This document shows, piece after piece, positions 44,901-53,249 of a stretch of 64,000 nucleotides of DNA; within the stretch, counting starts at the first letter, position 1, and every line of letters starts with the position of its first letter. Under the pieces are notes generated by a model that had not been told where the DNA came from, did no database searches, and saw only the letters and a program-made list of their open reading frames with translations. A program made the translations under genes and the position numbers. The DNA comes from Hymenobacter jeongseonensis. Its GTDB lineage: Bacteria; Bacteroidota; Bacteroidia; Cytophagales; Hymenobacteraceae. The stretch spans positions 186,001 through 250,000 of the forward strand of contig NZ_JADQDQ010000006.1 of NCBI RefSeq assembly GCF_015694725.1, in the 5' to 3' direction.

Positions 44901-45509
44901 CCCGACACCAACAACCGGGGCGGGGTTTTCCCCATCACTTACACGGTGGTAGATGGCGCCTGCCAGGCGGCCGCCACGCAGCGGGTGATACTGGCGCCCA
45001 CCTCGGCCCAAGACGTGGGCCTGAACCTGCCCGTGTGCGCCGCCGCGCCGCAGTACACGGGCCTCGCCCCTTTTAAGATTGTGCTGACGCCCGTGCTGCT
45101 GTATTCCAAAGCCGTGTACTTGTGGAATTTCGGCGATGGCACCCCCACCAGCAGCGAGGCCACACCCACTCACACCTACCAGCAACCCGGCACCTATAAG
45201 GTTACCCTCACGGCCCGCTACGGCAACTGCGAAGTCCTCACCGGCTTTGCGCCCGTGGTGGTTGGCGACGTATTTGTGCCCAACATCATTACGCCCAACA
45301 ACGACGAGCTGAACCAAACCTTCCGGCCCCGTTTCAGCTGCCGCCCGGCGTCGTTGGAAGTGTTTTCGCGCTGGGGCCAACGGGTGTACCAAACCAATGA
45401 CTACCAGAACAACTGGGATGCCAAGGGCGTACCCAACGGCATTTACTACTACCTGCTGCGCGATGCCGACGACCGCCGCGTGAAAGGCTGGGTAGAAGTG
45501 CGCCGCTAA
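41985..45509 (+). CDS. Large surface protein with SBBP-type repeats, PKD domain and T9SS type B sorting domain
   Basis: A 1174-residue exported protein. After the signal peptide (1-28) there is a conserved N-terminal beta domain (FIQNKGQWDRRVRYQA, ANYxF-like ERNYFVGADATRW, LTIDPTVQFSTLTG) typical of Bacteroidetes SBBP-repeat proteins. Next come propeller-like repeats with YLGGNEADF, YFGGAGNDG and FLGGTGADA signatures (about 270-700), then cysteine-containing Ig-like repeats (GSPAGGVWSGPGV). A PKD domain follows near 1020-1090 (YLWNFGDGTPTSSEATPTH). The last 90 residues (FVPNIITPNNDELNQTF ... GWVEVRR) are the gliding-motility-associated type B sorting domain. It is likely adhesive; its ligand is unknown. 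Confidence 0.88.
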   Translation: MNPLFRAICRCFVAMLPVFTLLATAAHAAASEPTAASLEFIQNKGQWDRRVRYQAALPAGRLFVQADALTYTFLDPATLSQHHEGARARPAGANAGAATADIAAHAYTVHFERANPQVRLSAEGPTAGERNYFVGADATRWASHVGAFRRLRYTELWPGIDLTLYENATQHLEYDVLLAPRANPARVALRYDGARDLALNAAGNLVISTTVSTTTELAPKAWQLDAAGRPQAVACRYVLTGRTITFALGPYDKSRALTIDPTVQFSTLTGSTADNWGFTATYDNAGNMYSGGIVFNSGGTFPATPGAYRTSFSSVVDMAIIKYNTQLTGPASRVWATYLGGNEADFPHSLVVNGQNELVILGSTSSINYPTTAGAMQSRFGGGTALDPFGSGQAPYLMPNGSDLVITRLNATGSALLASTYFGGAGNDGVVAQPRAIGANYGDAFRSDVLLDGAGNVYIAAATSSANLMGLTRGFNPTYRGGPADALVSKLTPALDAAVWTGFLGGTGADAAYSVQRDGQGRVYVCGGTTSANFPTTTGAYLADAPGGGTDGFAARISPDGRTLERATFIGTDSYDQAYFLQLDAAGHPYLFGQTLGQVDIPDGLFGDVGGTQFIQKLDPDLMASIYNTVFGNRAGPRGGPNLVPTAFLVDDCERVYISGWGGNTNNAWLGGNTAGLPVTGNAMQGTTDGSDFYLAQFAAGMTSLEYGTFYGQQGGRGEHVDGGTSRFDKRGVVYQAVCASCSGTQGFPVPPGAGSYSTRNGSANCNNAAFKINFEVVQADPGPRRYVCVDDGNISLSGSPAGGVWSGPGVEALPGGGYQFVPSAVGAGQYLINYTVQATGTCQSTRAVRYLVAPAVVPAFAPVPPQCTTMPILTLSATPAGGAFSGPGVSGGRFNPAAAGAGTHTLTYAISDSLGCGVITQQVVVGRPPAVSVGLDTTLCADLRQPFQLHGSPAGGAWSGTGVSATGFFTPPDTNNRGGVFPITYTVVDGACQAAATQRVILAPTSAQDVGLNLPVCAAAPQYTGLAPFKIVLTPVLLYSKAVYLWNFGDGTPTSSEATPTHTYQQPGTYKVTLTARYGNCEVLTGFAPVVVGDVFVPNIITPNNDELNQTFRPRFSCRPASLEVFSRWGQRVYQTNDYQNNWDAKGVPNGIYYYLLRDADDRRVKGWVEVRR

Positions 45510-45512
45510 CGG

Positions 45513-46820
45513 CTAAGGCCGGGCCGGCAGCGACTCGGATTGGTCGGCTTCCAGCGCTTCGGTCCTGCTCCCGCGCCGCAGCAGCCCGCGCACATCGGCC
45601 CAGCCGGGCACCAAATCGCGCCAGTCGGCGTGGATTGCCCGCTGATACTGCCAGAGCAGGTACGTGGCGCTGGCCGCGTACGAGGCCGACATGCCCAATG
45701 CTGCGCCCACCATGCCCAAGCGCGGCACCAGCACCAAGCTCGTGGGCACGGCCACAAATAGGCCCAGCAAGGCCGCGCGGTTGTTGACGCCATAGCGGGC
45801 CATGCCGCTGAAATAAGTACTGGCCTGCATGCCTGCTCCGTTGATGAGAATGCCGGGCGCCAAGGCGAGAATGACGGCGTGCGCCGCCCCAAACTCAGCG
45901 CCGAAGACGGCCGCTAGCCACGCCGCGGGCACGGCTGCCAGCACCAGCACAGCCGCCGCCGTGGCCAGGAGCGTGAGCCGGCTGCCCCGCAGGGCCGCGT
46001 AGGTCTGGCCGCGCTTGTCGGCCGCGTTCACCAGGGCCACGTAGTGAATAAGGGCCGTGCTCCGCGGAATCAGCCAAATGGCCTCGGCCAGGGCCACGCC
46101 CACCGACAGAATGCCCAGCGACCGGGCATCGGCCAGATACGCCACGGCGTAGTAGCCGAAGCGGTAGTTGGCAAACGTGAGCAAGTTGGACAGGTGGGCG
46201 CCGCGGCTGTGGCGGGCCAGCTCGCGGGCGGCGGCGCGGCGGCGCGGACGGCGGCGGTCCCAGGCATCGGGCAGCCGCAGCAGCAGGCCCGTGCTGATGA
46301 GCCACGGCAGGCCGTAGGCCACGTAGTTGGCGTAGTAATACGCCGTGATGCTGAGCCACTGCCCCGGGCCAAACGCCAATGCCAGCGCCCCAGCCAGGAG
46401 CGCGGCCTGCGCGGTCATGAGCACATTGTAGGTCCGCTCGCGCTGCCGGCCCAGCAACAGGAACAAATTGATGGAAAGCAGCACCTGCACCAGCGTCACC
46501 CCTCCCAAATGCAGGGTGTAGACTAGGCCGGCGGGCCGCAAAAGACCCACTGCGGTCGCGCCCAAAACACTCACCACCACCGCCCAGCCATAAGCCGGCA
46601 GCAGCAGGTGCCAGGCGTTGCGCCGCGGCACCAGGTAGATAAGCGACGAACCGCCCACCAGCCCGGCCAGCAGCACCAACCCCGACATATCGGTGAAAAA
46701 CAAGCTGACTTGCCCGCGCCCCGTCGCCCCCAGGTACCGCGCCGTGAGCCACACCACCACGAAGCTCAGCCCCGCCGTGAGCACCCGAGCCGCGAAGTGT
46801 TGGAGAATGCGTTTTATCAT
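45513..46820 (-). CDS. Polysaccharide flippase-type membrane protein
   Basis: A 435-residue protein with about twelve hydrophobic segments, matching the MATE/MOP polysaccharide-exporter (Wzx-like) superfamily. It should move lipid-linked sugars across the inner membrane. The family-like N-terminus is IKRILQHFAARVLTAGLSFV followed by ARYLGATGRGQVSLF, a typical Wzx pattern. I start at ATG 46820; an upstream start at 46901 would add a non-hydrophobic stretch. The gene ends three bases from the stop of the convergent T9SS type B protein. A glycosyltransferase lies directly upstream in the same direction, so both may belong to a surface glycan pathway. Confidence 0.85.
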   Translation of the reverse strand: MIKRILQHFAARVLTAGLSFVVVWLTARYLGATGRGQVSLFFTDMSGLVLLAGLVGGSSLIYLVPRRNAWHLLLPAYGWAVVVSVLGATAVGLLRPAGLVYTLHLGGVTLVQVLLSINLFLLLGRQRERTYNVLMTAQAALLAGALALAFGPGQWLSITAYYYANYVAYGLPWLISTGLLLRLPDAWDRRRPRRRAAARELARHSRGAHLSNLLTFANYRFGYYAVAYLADARSLGILSVGVALAEAIWLIPRSTALIHYVALVNAADKRGQTYAALRGSRLTLLATAAAVLVLAAVPAAWLAAVFGAEFGAAHAVILALAPGILINGAGMQASTYFSGMARYGVNNRAALLGLFVAVPTSLVLVPRLGMVGAALGMSASYAASATYLLWQYQRAIHADWRDLVPGWADVRGLLRRGSRTEALEADQSESLPARP

Positions 46821-46901
46821 GGCAGGCCGCAAGGTCGGCACCGGGGCCGAAACAACAGAAAATGCTGCGTTTGAATGACGCCGCCAAAGCTCGGACCACA
46901 C

Positions 46902-48101
46902 CTACCCCTGCCGCCCCAACACCTGCTGATACAGCGCCCGAAACGCCGCCCCAACCGCTGGCACGCTAAACCGCGCTTCGGCATTGGCCCGTAAGGCGGT
47001 GGCGCTGTAGGTGGTGGCTAGCACGGTTTGGAGGGCAGTGGCCAGCGCGGCTTCGTCGCCGGCCGCTACCAACTCCCCGAAGCGGCCATCAGCGGGCAGC
47101 AGCTCCGGTACGCCGCCCACCTTGGTGGCCACTGCTGGCAGGCCGCTGGCCTGGGCTTCGACCAGCACACAGGGTAGGTTTTCGAAATTTGAGAACAGCA
47201 CGAAGCACGCCGCTTGGCGCATTTCTTCGGCGACTTCGGCATGAGTGAGCTTGCCCAGAAAGACGACGGTGCCGTCTGCCAGCAGCCCCAATTGGGCGGC
47301 TTGGGCACGCACGTGCGCTTCGTCGGGCCCGTAGCCGCCGATGCGCAGCCGGAGTCCGGGAATCTGGGTGCGCAAGCCGGCCACTACCCGCAATAGCCCG
47401 CCCAGGTTCTTGGCGGCTTCGTTGAAGGCGGCCACGTGCAGCAGCACCGGCCGGCTTGCCGCCCATGCCGGATGCGCCGGAGGATGAAAAAGGGCCGTAT
47501 CTACCACGTTTGGTATAACTACCGTTCGGTTATTGACTGCGCCTAAGGCGGCCAAGGCGGTACGCAGGTTGTCCGACACGGTGTGCAGCGCCGCCGCGCG
47601 CCGCACCACGGCCCGCGTCAGCCGGCGACGCACCCAGGTGAGGTTTTCGGCACGGCCTGGCAGGTAGGCCGTCCAATGTTCGGTGATGAGAAACGGGATG
47701 TTTTGCATGGCACGTAGCGCCCAGGCAAATACACCCGTGCGCAGCAGCACGTGCACGTGCACCAAGGCGGGCCGCTTGCCCCAGTGGCGGCAAATGCGGC
47801 GGTAGCCGCGCAGCAGGCACCAGAAGTAGAGCAGCAGTTTCAGCGGCTTGTCGAGTAGCGGGAGGCCGGTGGGTGCGGCGCGGTAGTAGTAGCGCAACGT
47901 GGGCCAGGCCCCGCTAAAATCTTCTTCTGCATCAATCAGGCTGGGCAATGGGCCGCGGGCCACGGCGGCAAAAAGCACGGCCACTTCCACGCCCCCAAAT
48001 GCCGCGATGGCGGCCACGTGGCGCCCCACAAAGTCGCCGTCCTGGTCGTCGTAGCGGTTGGGATACCACTTGGGCAGCATCAAAACGCGGGGCGCTTGCA
48101 A
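46902..48101 (-). CDS. Glycosyltransferase family 4-type
   Basis: GT-B fold glycosyltransferase of 399 residues that transfers a sugar from a nucleotide-sugar donor. The N-terminal Rossmann half begins PRVLMLPKWYPNRYDDQDGDFV. The C-terminal donor half has IGGYGPDEAHVRAQA, a VFLGKLTHAEV strand and the EX7E-type pair E307 and E315 in FENLPCVLVEAQASGLP. There is no signal peptide, as expected for a cytoplasmic enzyme. Situated 81 bases upstream of the flippase gene in the same orientation, so they may form an operon for a polysaccharide, O-unit or glycan used on surface proteins. Sugar specificity unknown. Confidence 0.9.
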   Translation of the reverse strand: MQAPRVLMLPKWYPNRYDDQDGDFVGRHVAAIAAFGGVEVAVLFAAVARGPLPSLIDAEEDFSGAWPTLRYYYRAAPTGLPLLDKPLKLLLYFWCLLRGYRRICRHWGKRPALVHVHVLLRTGVFAWALRAMQNIPFLITEHWTAYLPGRAENLTWVRRRLTRAVVRRAAALHTVSDNLRTALAALGAVNNRTVVIPNVVDTALFHPPAHPAWAASRPVLLHVAAFNEAAKNLGGLLRVVAGLRTQIPGLRLRIGGYGPDEAHVRAQAAQLGLLADGTVVFLGKLTHAEVAEEMRQAACFVLFSNFENLPCVLVEAQASGLPAVATKVGGVPELLPADGRFGELVAAGDEAALATALQTVLATTYSATALRANAEARFSVPAVGAAFRALYQQVLGRQG

Positions 48102-48165
48102 TGAGGAAAGAAAAATGAGAAAGTGGGATTTGGCACAAAGTACGGCGACGGTTCGCCGCCATAGA

Positions 48166-48197
48166 AAAAGCCTGCCCCTTGGAGAGGGCAGGCTTTT
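48166..48197 (-). terminator. Rho-independent terminator of the T9SS surface protein gene
   Basis: AAAAGCCTGCCC (48166-48177) pairs with GGGCAGGCTTTT (48186-48197), and T residues follow on the minus strand. It is placed about 50 bases after the stop at 48250. Confidence 0.8.
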
Positions 48198-48249
48198 ACC
48201 TAATCACAGAAATAAGGCGTTCCGCTATTTATTGTCGCTCCTCGTGGCT

Positions 48250-50046
48250 TTACTGCGTTACCACGAAGCGCACCGACTGCACGGCGTCGCTGGTGGTAAC
48301 GGTGGCCAGGTACACGCCCGGAGCCAGGTTGCTGGGGAGGACCAGGCTGTGCGGGCCGGCACCCAGCTTGCCCGCATTGAGGATGGTGGCCTTTTCGCGG
48401 CCGAGCATGTCAACGATGCGCACCGTGGCGGTGGTGGTGGTTTTCACCTCGAAGCCCAAGGTAGCGGCGGCACCTTCGGTGGGGTTCGGCGATACGGTGA
48501 GCGCCTGCAGGGGAGCGGCTACCACTTCGCGGTTGCCCAGCGTGAGGCCCGGGCGGTTGTAGCACGTGATTTGGGGGTTGAAATTGCTCCAGCCGGCCGC
48601 CCAGTTTGGGGTGCCAGCGGGGCCGAATGCGCCCCGGTAAGCCACGTTATCGAAGAAAGCACTGCTGACCTTGGCATCGGTGAAGGAAGCGCCAGCCACG
48701 AGCGGCGAAGCCGCCGGCAAGCTAAAGTCGGGCATGCAGTTGACCGCAAAGCCGCAGTTGCCAGCCGATGCCAGGTCCACGAGGCCAAAGTTGTCCGGAT
48801 TCAGGTTCAGGTTTGCCAGCGTGGTGGTGAGGTTGGCACGACTCGCGTCGTTCACAAAGCCCGCCAAATCAAAAGTGCTGCCAGTGGTTACGCTGAAATT
48901 GCTGGGCGTGAGCGTGGAGCCGCTGGCACGCGTGCCGCCAATGGCAAACACGTTGTTTTTGAGCACCAGGTTCCCGTTAGTGGCCTGGGTTTCCGAGTTG
49001 GGGGTGATGAACCCGCCGCCGGTAGCGGCCGCGGCGTCGATGTTGAGCAGCGGCGCGTAGGGGCCCGCAATCACGGAATTGAGCAGCGACAGCGCCGAGT
49101 TGCGGCGGATGTGCGCGCCGCGGCGGTGGCGCTCGGCAAAGGTTTGGCCGGCACCGGCCGAGGGCAGGAACAAGCTCATGTTGGAGAACACCGGCGCCGT
49201 TTGGGGCGTGGCGTTGGAGCCGTTGCGGTCGTTGTCGGACTCGAAGCCGTTGGCATCCGAGACGTCGGCCGCCGAAGGGTCGCGTAGCGCTAGGCCGAAC
49301 TGCACGTTGCCAGCGAAGCCGTTGTCGGAGTCGAAGTCGTCGTCGAGGGCGCCGTAGGAAATCAGGTGCTTGGCGTTCACGGTGCCGCCGAACCACTCAA
49401 ACGAGTCGTCGCCGGAAAAGGAAACCTGCACGTGGTCGATGGTGGTGCCCGAACCGACCCCGCCCAGCGTCAGGCCGTTGATTTCGTTGCCCGTCGAAAT
49501 GAGAATGCCGGGAAACTCGATGCGGACGTAGCGTAGCGTGCCGGAGTTATCGGTGAGCACCGGCGCATTTTCGGCGCCGGTGGTGCCGCTCACGAAACCC
49601 GGGCCGTAGTTATAGCCCGCCACGCCTTCGATGAGCGGGTCGCCGGCCACGTTCTCCTGCGAGCGGCCCAGCATGATGATGCCGCCCCAGTCGCCGCGGG
49701 CCCGCGAGCCGGCCGGCTGGTTGGAGGTGAACACAATGGGCTGCGTGGCGGTGCCGTTGGCTTCGAGCCGCCCGCCGCGGGCCACGATGAGCGTGCCGTT
49801 GCTGTTGCGGTCGCCTTTGATGATGGTGCCGGGCTGAATGGTGAGCACAGCGCCAGGGCCCACCACCACGTTGCCATTGATGAGGTAAATGTTGGTGTTG
49901 GACCAGGTAATGTTTCCGGTCAGCACCCCGGCCGGTACGCTGATGGGAGCCACAGAAGTCGGGCAGGCTGTTTGGGCCAGTGCTTCGGTGCGGGTAGCGG
50001 CCACGGCGGCCACCGCCAACAGAGCAGACAGTATAAACTTTTTCAT
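48250..50046 (-). CDS. T9SS-exported surface protein paired with a TonB receptor
   Basis: A 598-residue exported protein starting at the ATG at 50046 with a signal peptide to about residue 24 (ALAQ). The middle resembles the right-handed beta-helix/parallel-repeat surface proteins of Bacteroidetes: VVVGPGAVLTIQPGTIIKGD, LIVARGGRLEANGTATQP, IDHVQVSFSGDDSFEWFGGT, and a DALDDDFDSDNGF-like acidic stretch rich in Asp and Asn that could bind Ca. The C-terminus (about 510-598) is a type A T9SS domain (VSPNPTEGAAATLGFE ... VQSVRFVVTQ). It lies directly downstream of a TonB-dependent receptor in the same orientation, so it may bind the receptor's substrate. No enzyme motif is visible. Confidence 0.8.
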   Translation of the reverse strand: MKKFILSALLAVAAVAATRTEALAQTACPTSVAPISVPAGVLTGNITWSNTNIYLINGNVVVGPGAVLTIQPGTIIKGDRNSNGTLIVARGGRLEANGTATQPIVFTSNQPAGSRARGDWGGIIMLGRSQENVAGDPLIEGVAGYNYGPGFVSGTTGAENAPVLTDNSGTLRYVRIEFPGILISTGNEINGLTLGGVGSGTTIDHVQVSFSGDDSFEWFGGTVNAKHLISYGALDDDFDSDNGFAGNVQFGLALRDPSAADVSDANGFESDNDRNGSNATPQTAPVFSNMSLFLPSAGAGQTFAERHRRGAHIRRNSALSLLNSVIAGPYAPLLNIDAAAATGGGFITPNSETQATNGNLVLKNNVFAIGGTRASGSTLTPSNFSVTTGSTFDLAGFVNDASRANLTTTLANLNLNPDNFGLVDLASAGNCGFAVNCMPDFSLPAASPLVAGASFTDAKVSSAFFDNVAYRGAFGPAGTPNWAAGWSNFNPQITCYNRPGLTLGNREVVAAPLQALTVSPNPTEGAAATLGFEVKTTTTATVRIVDMLGREKATILNAGKLGAGPHSLVLPSNLAPGVYLATVTTSDAVQSVRFVVTQ

Positions 50047-50100
50047 AGCAACCAAGGGAATTAATACGTGATGTTTGGTCCCACAAAGGACCGAAGCAAC

Positions 50101-50126
50101 AACGCCTGACCCAAGGGCCAGGCGTT
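50101..50126 (-). other. Hairpin between TonB receptor and T9SS protein genes
   Basis: AACGCCTG (50101-50108) pairs with CAGGCGTT (50119-50126). There is no good T-run. In the 129-base gap between the two minus-strand genes, it could adjust expression of the downstream T9SS gene. Confidence 0.4.
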
Positions 50127-50175
50127 ACCATTCAATTGATTACGTGTTATCTTATTGTTGCTTCCGGGCCCAGGC

Positions 50176-52944
50176 CTAGAAGCGATAAGTCAGGCCCAGC
50201 GTCGAATATTGGCCGCGCTTGTAGCTGCCGAAGTGGGTGCTTTCCTCCAGGGTGCCGCGGTTGATTTTGTTGTCGCGGTTCAGGTCCCAGCTCTGGCGCA
50301 CGGGCTGGTTAAGCAAGTCCTGAATACCGGCTTTAATTTCTAAGTGCTGGCCCACGGTCTTGGTCACCGACAAATCCACGATGTGACGCTGGCGGTCAAT
50401 CACCGAGAAGTTGTCGCTGCGGTCGCCCACCAGCACAATGCGCGGCCCCACCACGTTGTACTGCGCCGACACCTGCCAGTGATGCTCGTCGTCCTGGTAG
50501 AAGGTGCCCACGTTCACCACGTACGGCGACTGGCCTTGCAGCGGCCGGTTCGTGATTTGCCGCTGGTCGTTGCCCAGCGTCACTTCGCTTTTGATGAGCG
50601 AGGCATTAACCACGAAGTTCAGGCGTTGCAGAAAAGCGCTTTGGCTCAGGCCCACCAGGCTTTTGCGCGCTTCCAGCTCCACGCCGTAATCATAGGCCGT
50701 CGGCGAGTTTTGGTACGACACGTTGATGGCTTCACCGCCTTGGGCCAATATGGTTTGCTCGATGGCGTTGCGGAAGTGCTTGTAGAACACGCCCACCGAA
50801 ATCAGCTCCGAGCGCGAGGGGTAAAACTCGTAGCGCAGGTCGGCGTTGTAAATGGAAGCCGTTTTCAGGCCCGTGTTGCCCGTCACGGCCGTGCCGGTGC
50901 TGAAGTCGTAGAAAATGTAGGGCGCCACTTCCCGAAACTCTGGCCGGTTCACGGTCACGCTGCCGGCGAGGCGCAGCAAGGACCGGTCGTTGAAATTGAA
51001 CGTCGAGTTGAGCGAAGGCATCGGAATAAACCGTTTTTCCTCGTAGGCCAGGTCGTTGCCGCTGATGAGGTACTTGCGGTTGTACTCAAGGCGCACACCG
51101 CCCGATACGTTGAGCTTTTCGGTGAGTGGCGCCACCACGCCCACGTAGCCGGCCACCAAGTCGTTTTCGGCATTGTAGCGGTCCTCGGGCCGGGTGGCCC
51201 GCTCAAACTTGAAGCCGGTTGGCCCCACGTTGGCCGGGTCGAAAATGCGGTCGATGGGCAGCGCGAGCAGCGCGGGGTCGGTGTCGCGGTCTTGAGTATA
51301 GGAGAAGTAGTCGTTGTTCAAGGACCGGGCTTTTTGCTCGGCGTAGAAGCCCACCCGCAGCTTGTATTGGTTCACGCTGGTGGTGTCGCGGCCGTTAAAC
51401 CGGCGCTCCCATTGCCCGCTCAGCATGTAGGTATTTTCCTTCAAGTCCGAATAAAAACGGGAGGCGTCGAGCTGGTTGGGGGCATTGGCCAGCGGCACTT
51501 GCACCAGAAAGGGGTCGTTGGTGCCACGGGCCCGCTGGCCCTGGTAGCGGCGGTAGTCCGGCTCGTCCCGGAACACGTAGTTGTAGCCGCCCGACCAAGT
51601 CAGGCTGGTGTGGCCGGTGCTGCCCACGGTGTGCTGCCCCTGCAGCTGGCCCGAGTAAATGGTGCGGCTTTGGTAGTGTGTAGCGTACTCGTCGCGTTCC
51701 TGGTCCTGGGGGTAGAATACGCCGGTGCGGTGAATTACCTCGTCGGTGCCGTACTGGTTCAGGAAGTTGCGAAAATCAATCCGGTTGCGGTCGTTCAGCC
51801 GCACCTGCCAGTTGTGGATAATGCCCAGCCGGGTGGTGGCCAGGGAGCGGTTGTCGTTGTAGTCGCTGCGCAGGTTCATCAATTCGGGGGCCTGCTGGTA
51901 AAGCTCCACCCGCTTGCGGGTCACGTCGTAGCGCTCCTGGGTGTTGGAGTACGACAGCGAAGTGACGTTGCTGAGGTACTTGGACCCAATCTCGAATTTG
52001 CGGTTCAGGCCCAACGACAGCCGCACGTCGGGCCGCGCGGTTACGCTCCGCGGAAACCAGGTGTTGGCCAGCTTGGGCGCGATTTCGTTTTCGGAACCAC
52101 CGGTGGGCAACTGTCGCTTGCCGTCGTCGAAGCCCAGGGCGTCGGTGCCGGAGCGTGCGCTGCTCAGGTAGTCGTTGAAGGTGGTGCCGCTACGGTACCA
52201 GCCCGAAACGCTGGCCGTGGTGGCATTTTCCAGCACGCTGTTCTTGGTGTACACTTTCACCACGCCACCGCCCATTTCGCCCGGCAACTCGGGCGAGCCC
52301 GACTTGAAAATCAACACACGGTCAATCACCGAGCTGGGCAGAATATCGAAGGAGAAAGAACGAGTGTCCACTTCGGCCGAGGGCGTGAGGGCGTCGTTCA
52401 GCAGCACCGTGTTGTAGCGCTCGGCCAGGCCGCGAATCACAATAAAATTGTTGCTCTGCACTGTCACGCCCGGAATGCGTTTCACGACTTCGGCCGCGTC
52501 GCGGTCCAGCGATTTCACAATCTGGTCGTTGCTCATGCCGCTCACCACCACTTCGCTCCGTTTCAGGTCCTGTATCAGGGCAACTTCGGTGCCGGTTTGC
52601 TTCACGCCGGTCACGGTCACTTCGGTGAGGCTGGTGGCGCTTTCCTCCATCACGCCGTTGAGGGTGGTGGTTTGGCCGCTGGTTATCACAATGCCGGGGA
52701 AGGTGAGCGGCTGGTAGCCCACGTAGGTCATCGTGATGTTGTAGGTGCCGGGGTCGAGCGGCAGCGTGTAGCTGCCGTCCACATTCACGGGGGCTGCCTG
52801 GGTGGTGCCGGTGACAAGCACCGTGGCCCCAATTACACCTTCGCCAGCCTTTTTATCGGTCACTTTTCCCGCCAGGGTGCCCTGTTGGCCAAAAGCCAAC
52901 GTATTCAGCCACAATACTAAAAAGCCCAGTAGGGTGAGGCGCAT
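50176..52944 (-). CDS. TonB-dependent receptor
   Basis: Outer membrane TonB-dependent transporter of 922 residues. I use the ATG at 52944 rather than the GTG at 52965 because the promoter box lies only 5 bases from the latter. After the signal peptide (ending LAFGQQ) there is a CarboxypepD_reg-like domain (LAGKVTDKKAGEGVIGATVL). The plug includes SLDRDAAEVVKRIPGVTVQS, NNFIVIRGLAERYNTVLLND and DILPSSVIDRVLIFKSGSPE, and the barrel ends STLGLTYRF with a terminal Phe. This is the RGLAERYN-type plug seen in Bacteroidetes receptors for unknown ligands. A T9SS surface protein follows, so the pair may form an uptake system without SusD. Confidence 0.92.
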   Translation of the reverse strand: MRLTLLGFLVLWLNTLAFGQQGTLAGKVTDKKAGEGVIGATVLVTGTTQAAPVNVDGSYTLPLDPGTYNITMTYVGYQPLTFPGIVITSGQTTTLNGVMEESATSLTEVTVTGVKQTGTEVALIQDLKRSEVVVSGMSNDQIVKSLDRDAAEVVKRIPGVTVQSNNFIVIRGLAERYNTVLLNDALTPSAEVDTRSFSFDILPSSVIDRVLIFKSGSPELPGEMGGGVVKVYTKNSVLENATTASVSGWYRSGTTFNDYLSSARSGTDALGFDDGKRQLPTGGSENEIAPKLANTWFPRSVTARPDVRLSLGLNRKFEIGSKYLSNVTSLSYSNTQERYDVTRKRVELYQQAPELMNLRSDYNDNRSLATTRLGIIHNWQVRLNDRNRIDFRNFLNQYGTDEVIHRTGVFYPQDQERDEYATHYQSRTIYSGQLQGQHTVGSTGHTSLTWSGGYNYVFRDEPDYRRYQGQRARGTNDPFLVQVPLANAPNQLDASRFYSDLKENTYMLSGQWERRFNGRDTTSVNQYKLRVGFYAEQKARSLNNDYFSYTQDRDTDPALLALPIDRIFDPANVGPTGFKFERATRPEDRYNAENDLVAGYVGVVAPLTEKLNVSGGVRLEYNRKYLISGNDLAYEEKRFIPMPSLNSTFNFNDRSLLRLAGSVTVNRPEFREVAPYIFYDFSTGTAVTGNTGLKTASIYNADLRYEFYPSRSELISVGVFYKHFRNAIEQTILAQGGEAINVSYQNSPTAYDYGVELEARKSLVGLSQSAFLQRLNFVVNASLIKSEVTLGNDQRQITNRPLQGQSPYVVNVGTFYQDDEHHWQVSAQYNVVGPRIVLVGDRSDNFSVIDRQRHIVDLSVTKTVGQHLEIKAGIQDLLNQPVRQSWDLNRDNKINRGTLEESTHFGSYKRGQYSTLGLTYRF

Positions 52945-52969
52945 AAAACGAGTAGTTGGTTTCACGCCA

Positions 52970-52997
52970 CAAAATTACCGGGGGCCTATTACGGCAA
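52970..52997 (-). promoter_or_regulatory. Promoter of the TonB receptor / T9SS protein pair
   Basis: On the minus strand TTG (52995-52997) and TAATTTTG (52970-52977) are 17 bases apart, a full match to the Bacteroidetes pattern. The start of transcription would fall about 20 bases before the ATG at 52944. Confidence 0.6.
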
Positions 52998-53063
52998 CAT
53001 AGCCAGTGAATTATGCTATTGTTACGGAGGTTCTCAGGCGTTCCAGAACGGAAAGACAACCCC

Positions 53064-53071
53064 TACTTTTG
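53064..53071 (+). promoter_or_regulatory. Putative -7 promoter element upstream of yicC
   Basis: TACTTTTG matches TAnnTTTG. It would give a leader of about 170 bases before the yicC-family ATG. No -33 TTG is seen. Confidence 0.35.
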
Positions 53072-53249
53072 CGGCTTTTTTCAAAAAACCTGCCCTGCAG
53101 GCAAACCGCGTTTCGACGCTTTGCGGCAGCGCTCTCGAGCGCCACGCTGCCGCAGCTTCCCTCGCTGCCACAGAGCATGATGGTTCGGCCAAGCGCCCGC
53201 GCCGCTTCGGTCGTTTCTTTGTGGCCTCAACCAGCCCCCTCCCCCGCAG

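Noticed and set aside
50344..52920. Long open frame on the plus strand opposite the TonB receptor
   Set aside because: Low-complexity His/Val/Ala-rich composition and no recognisable motif; the minus strand encodes a clear receptor.
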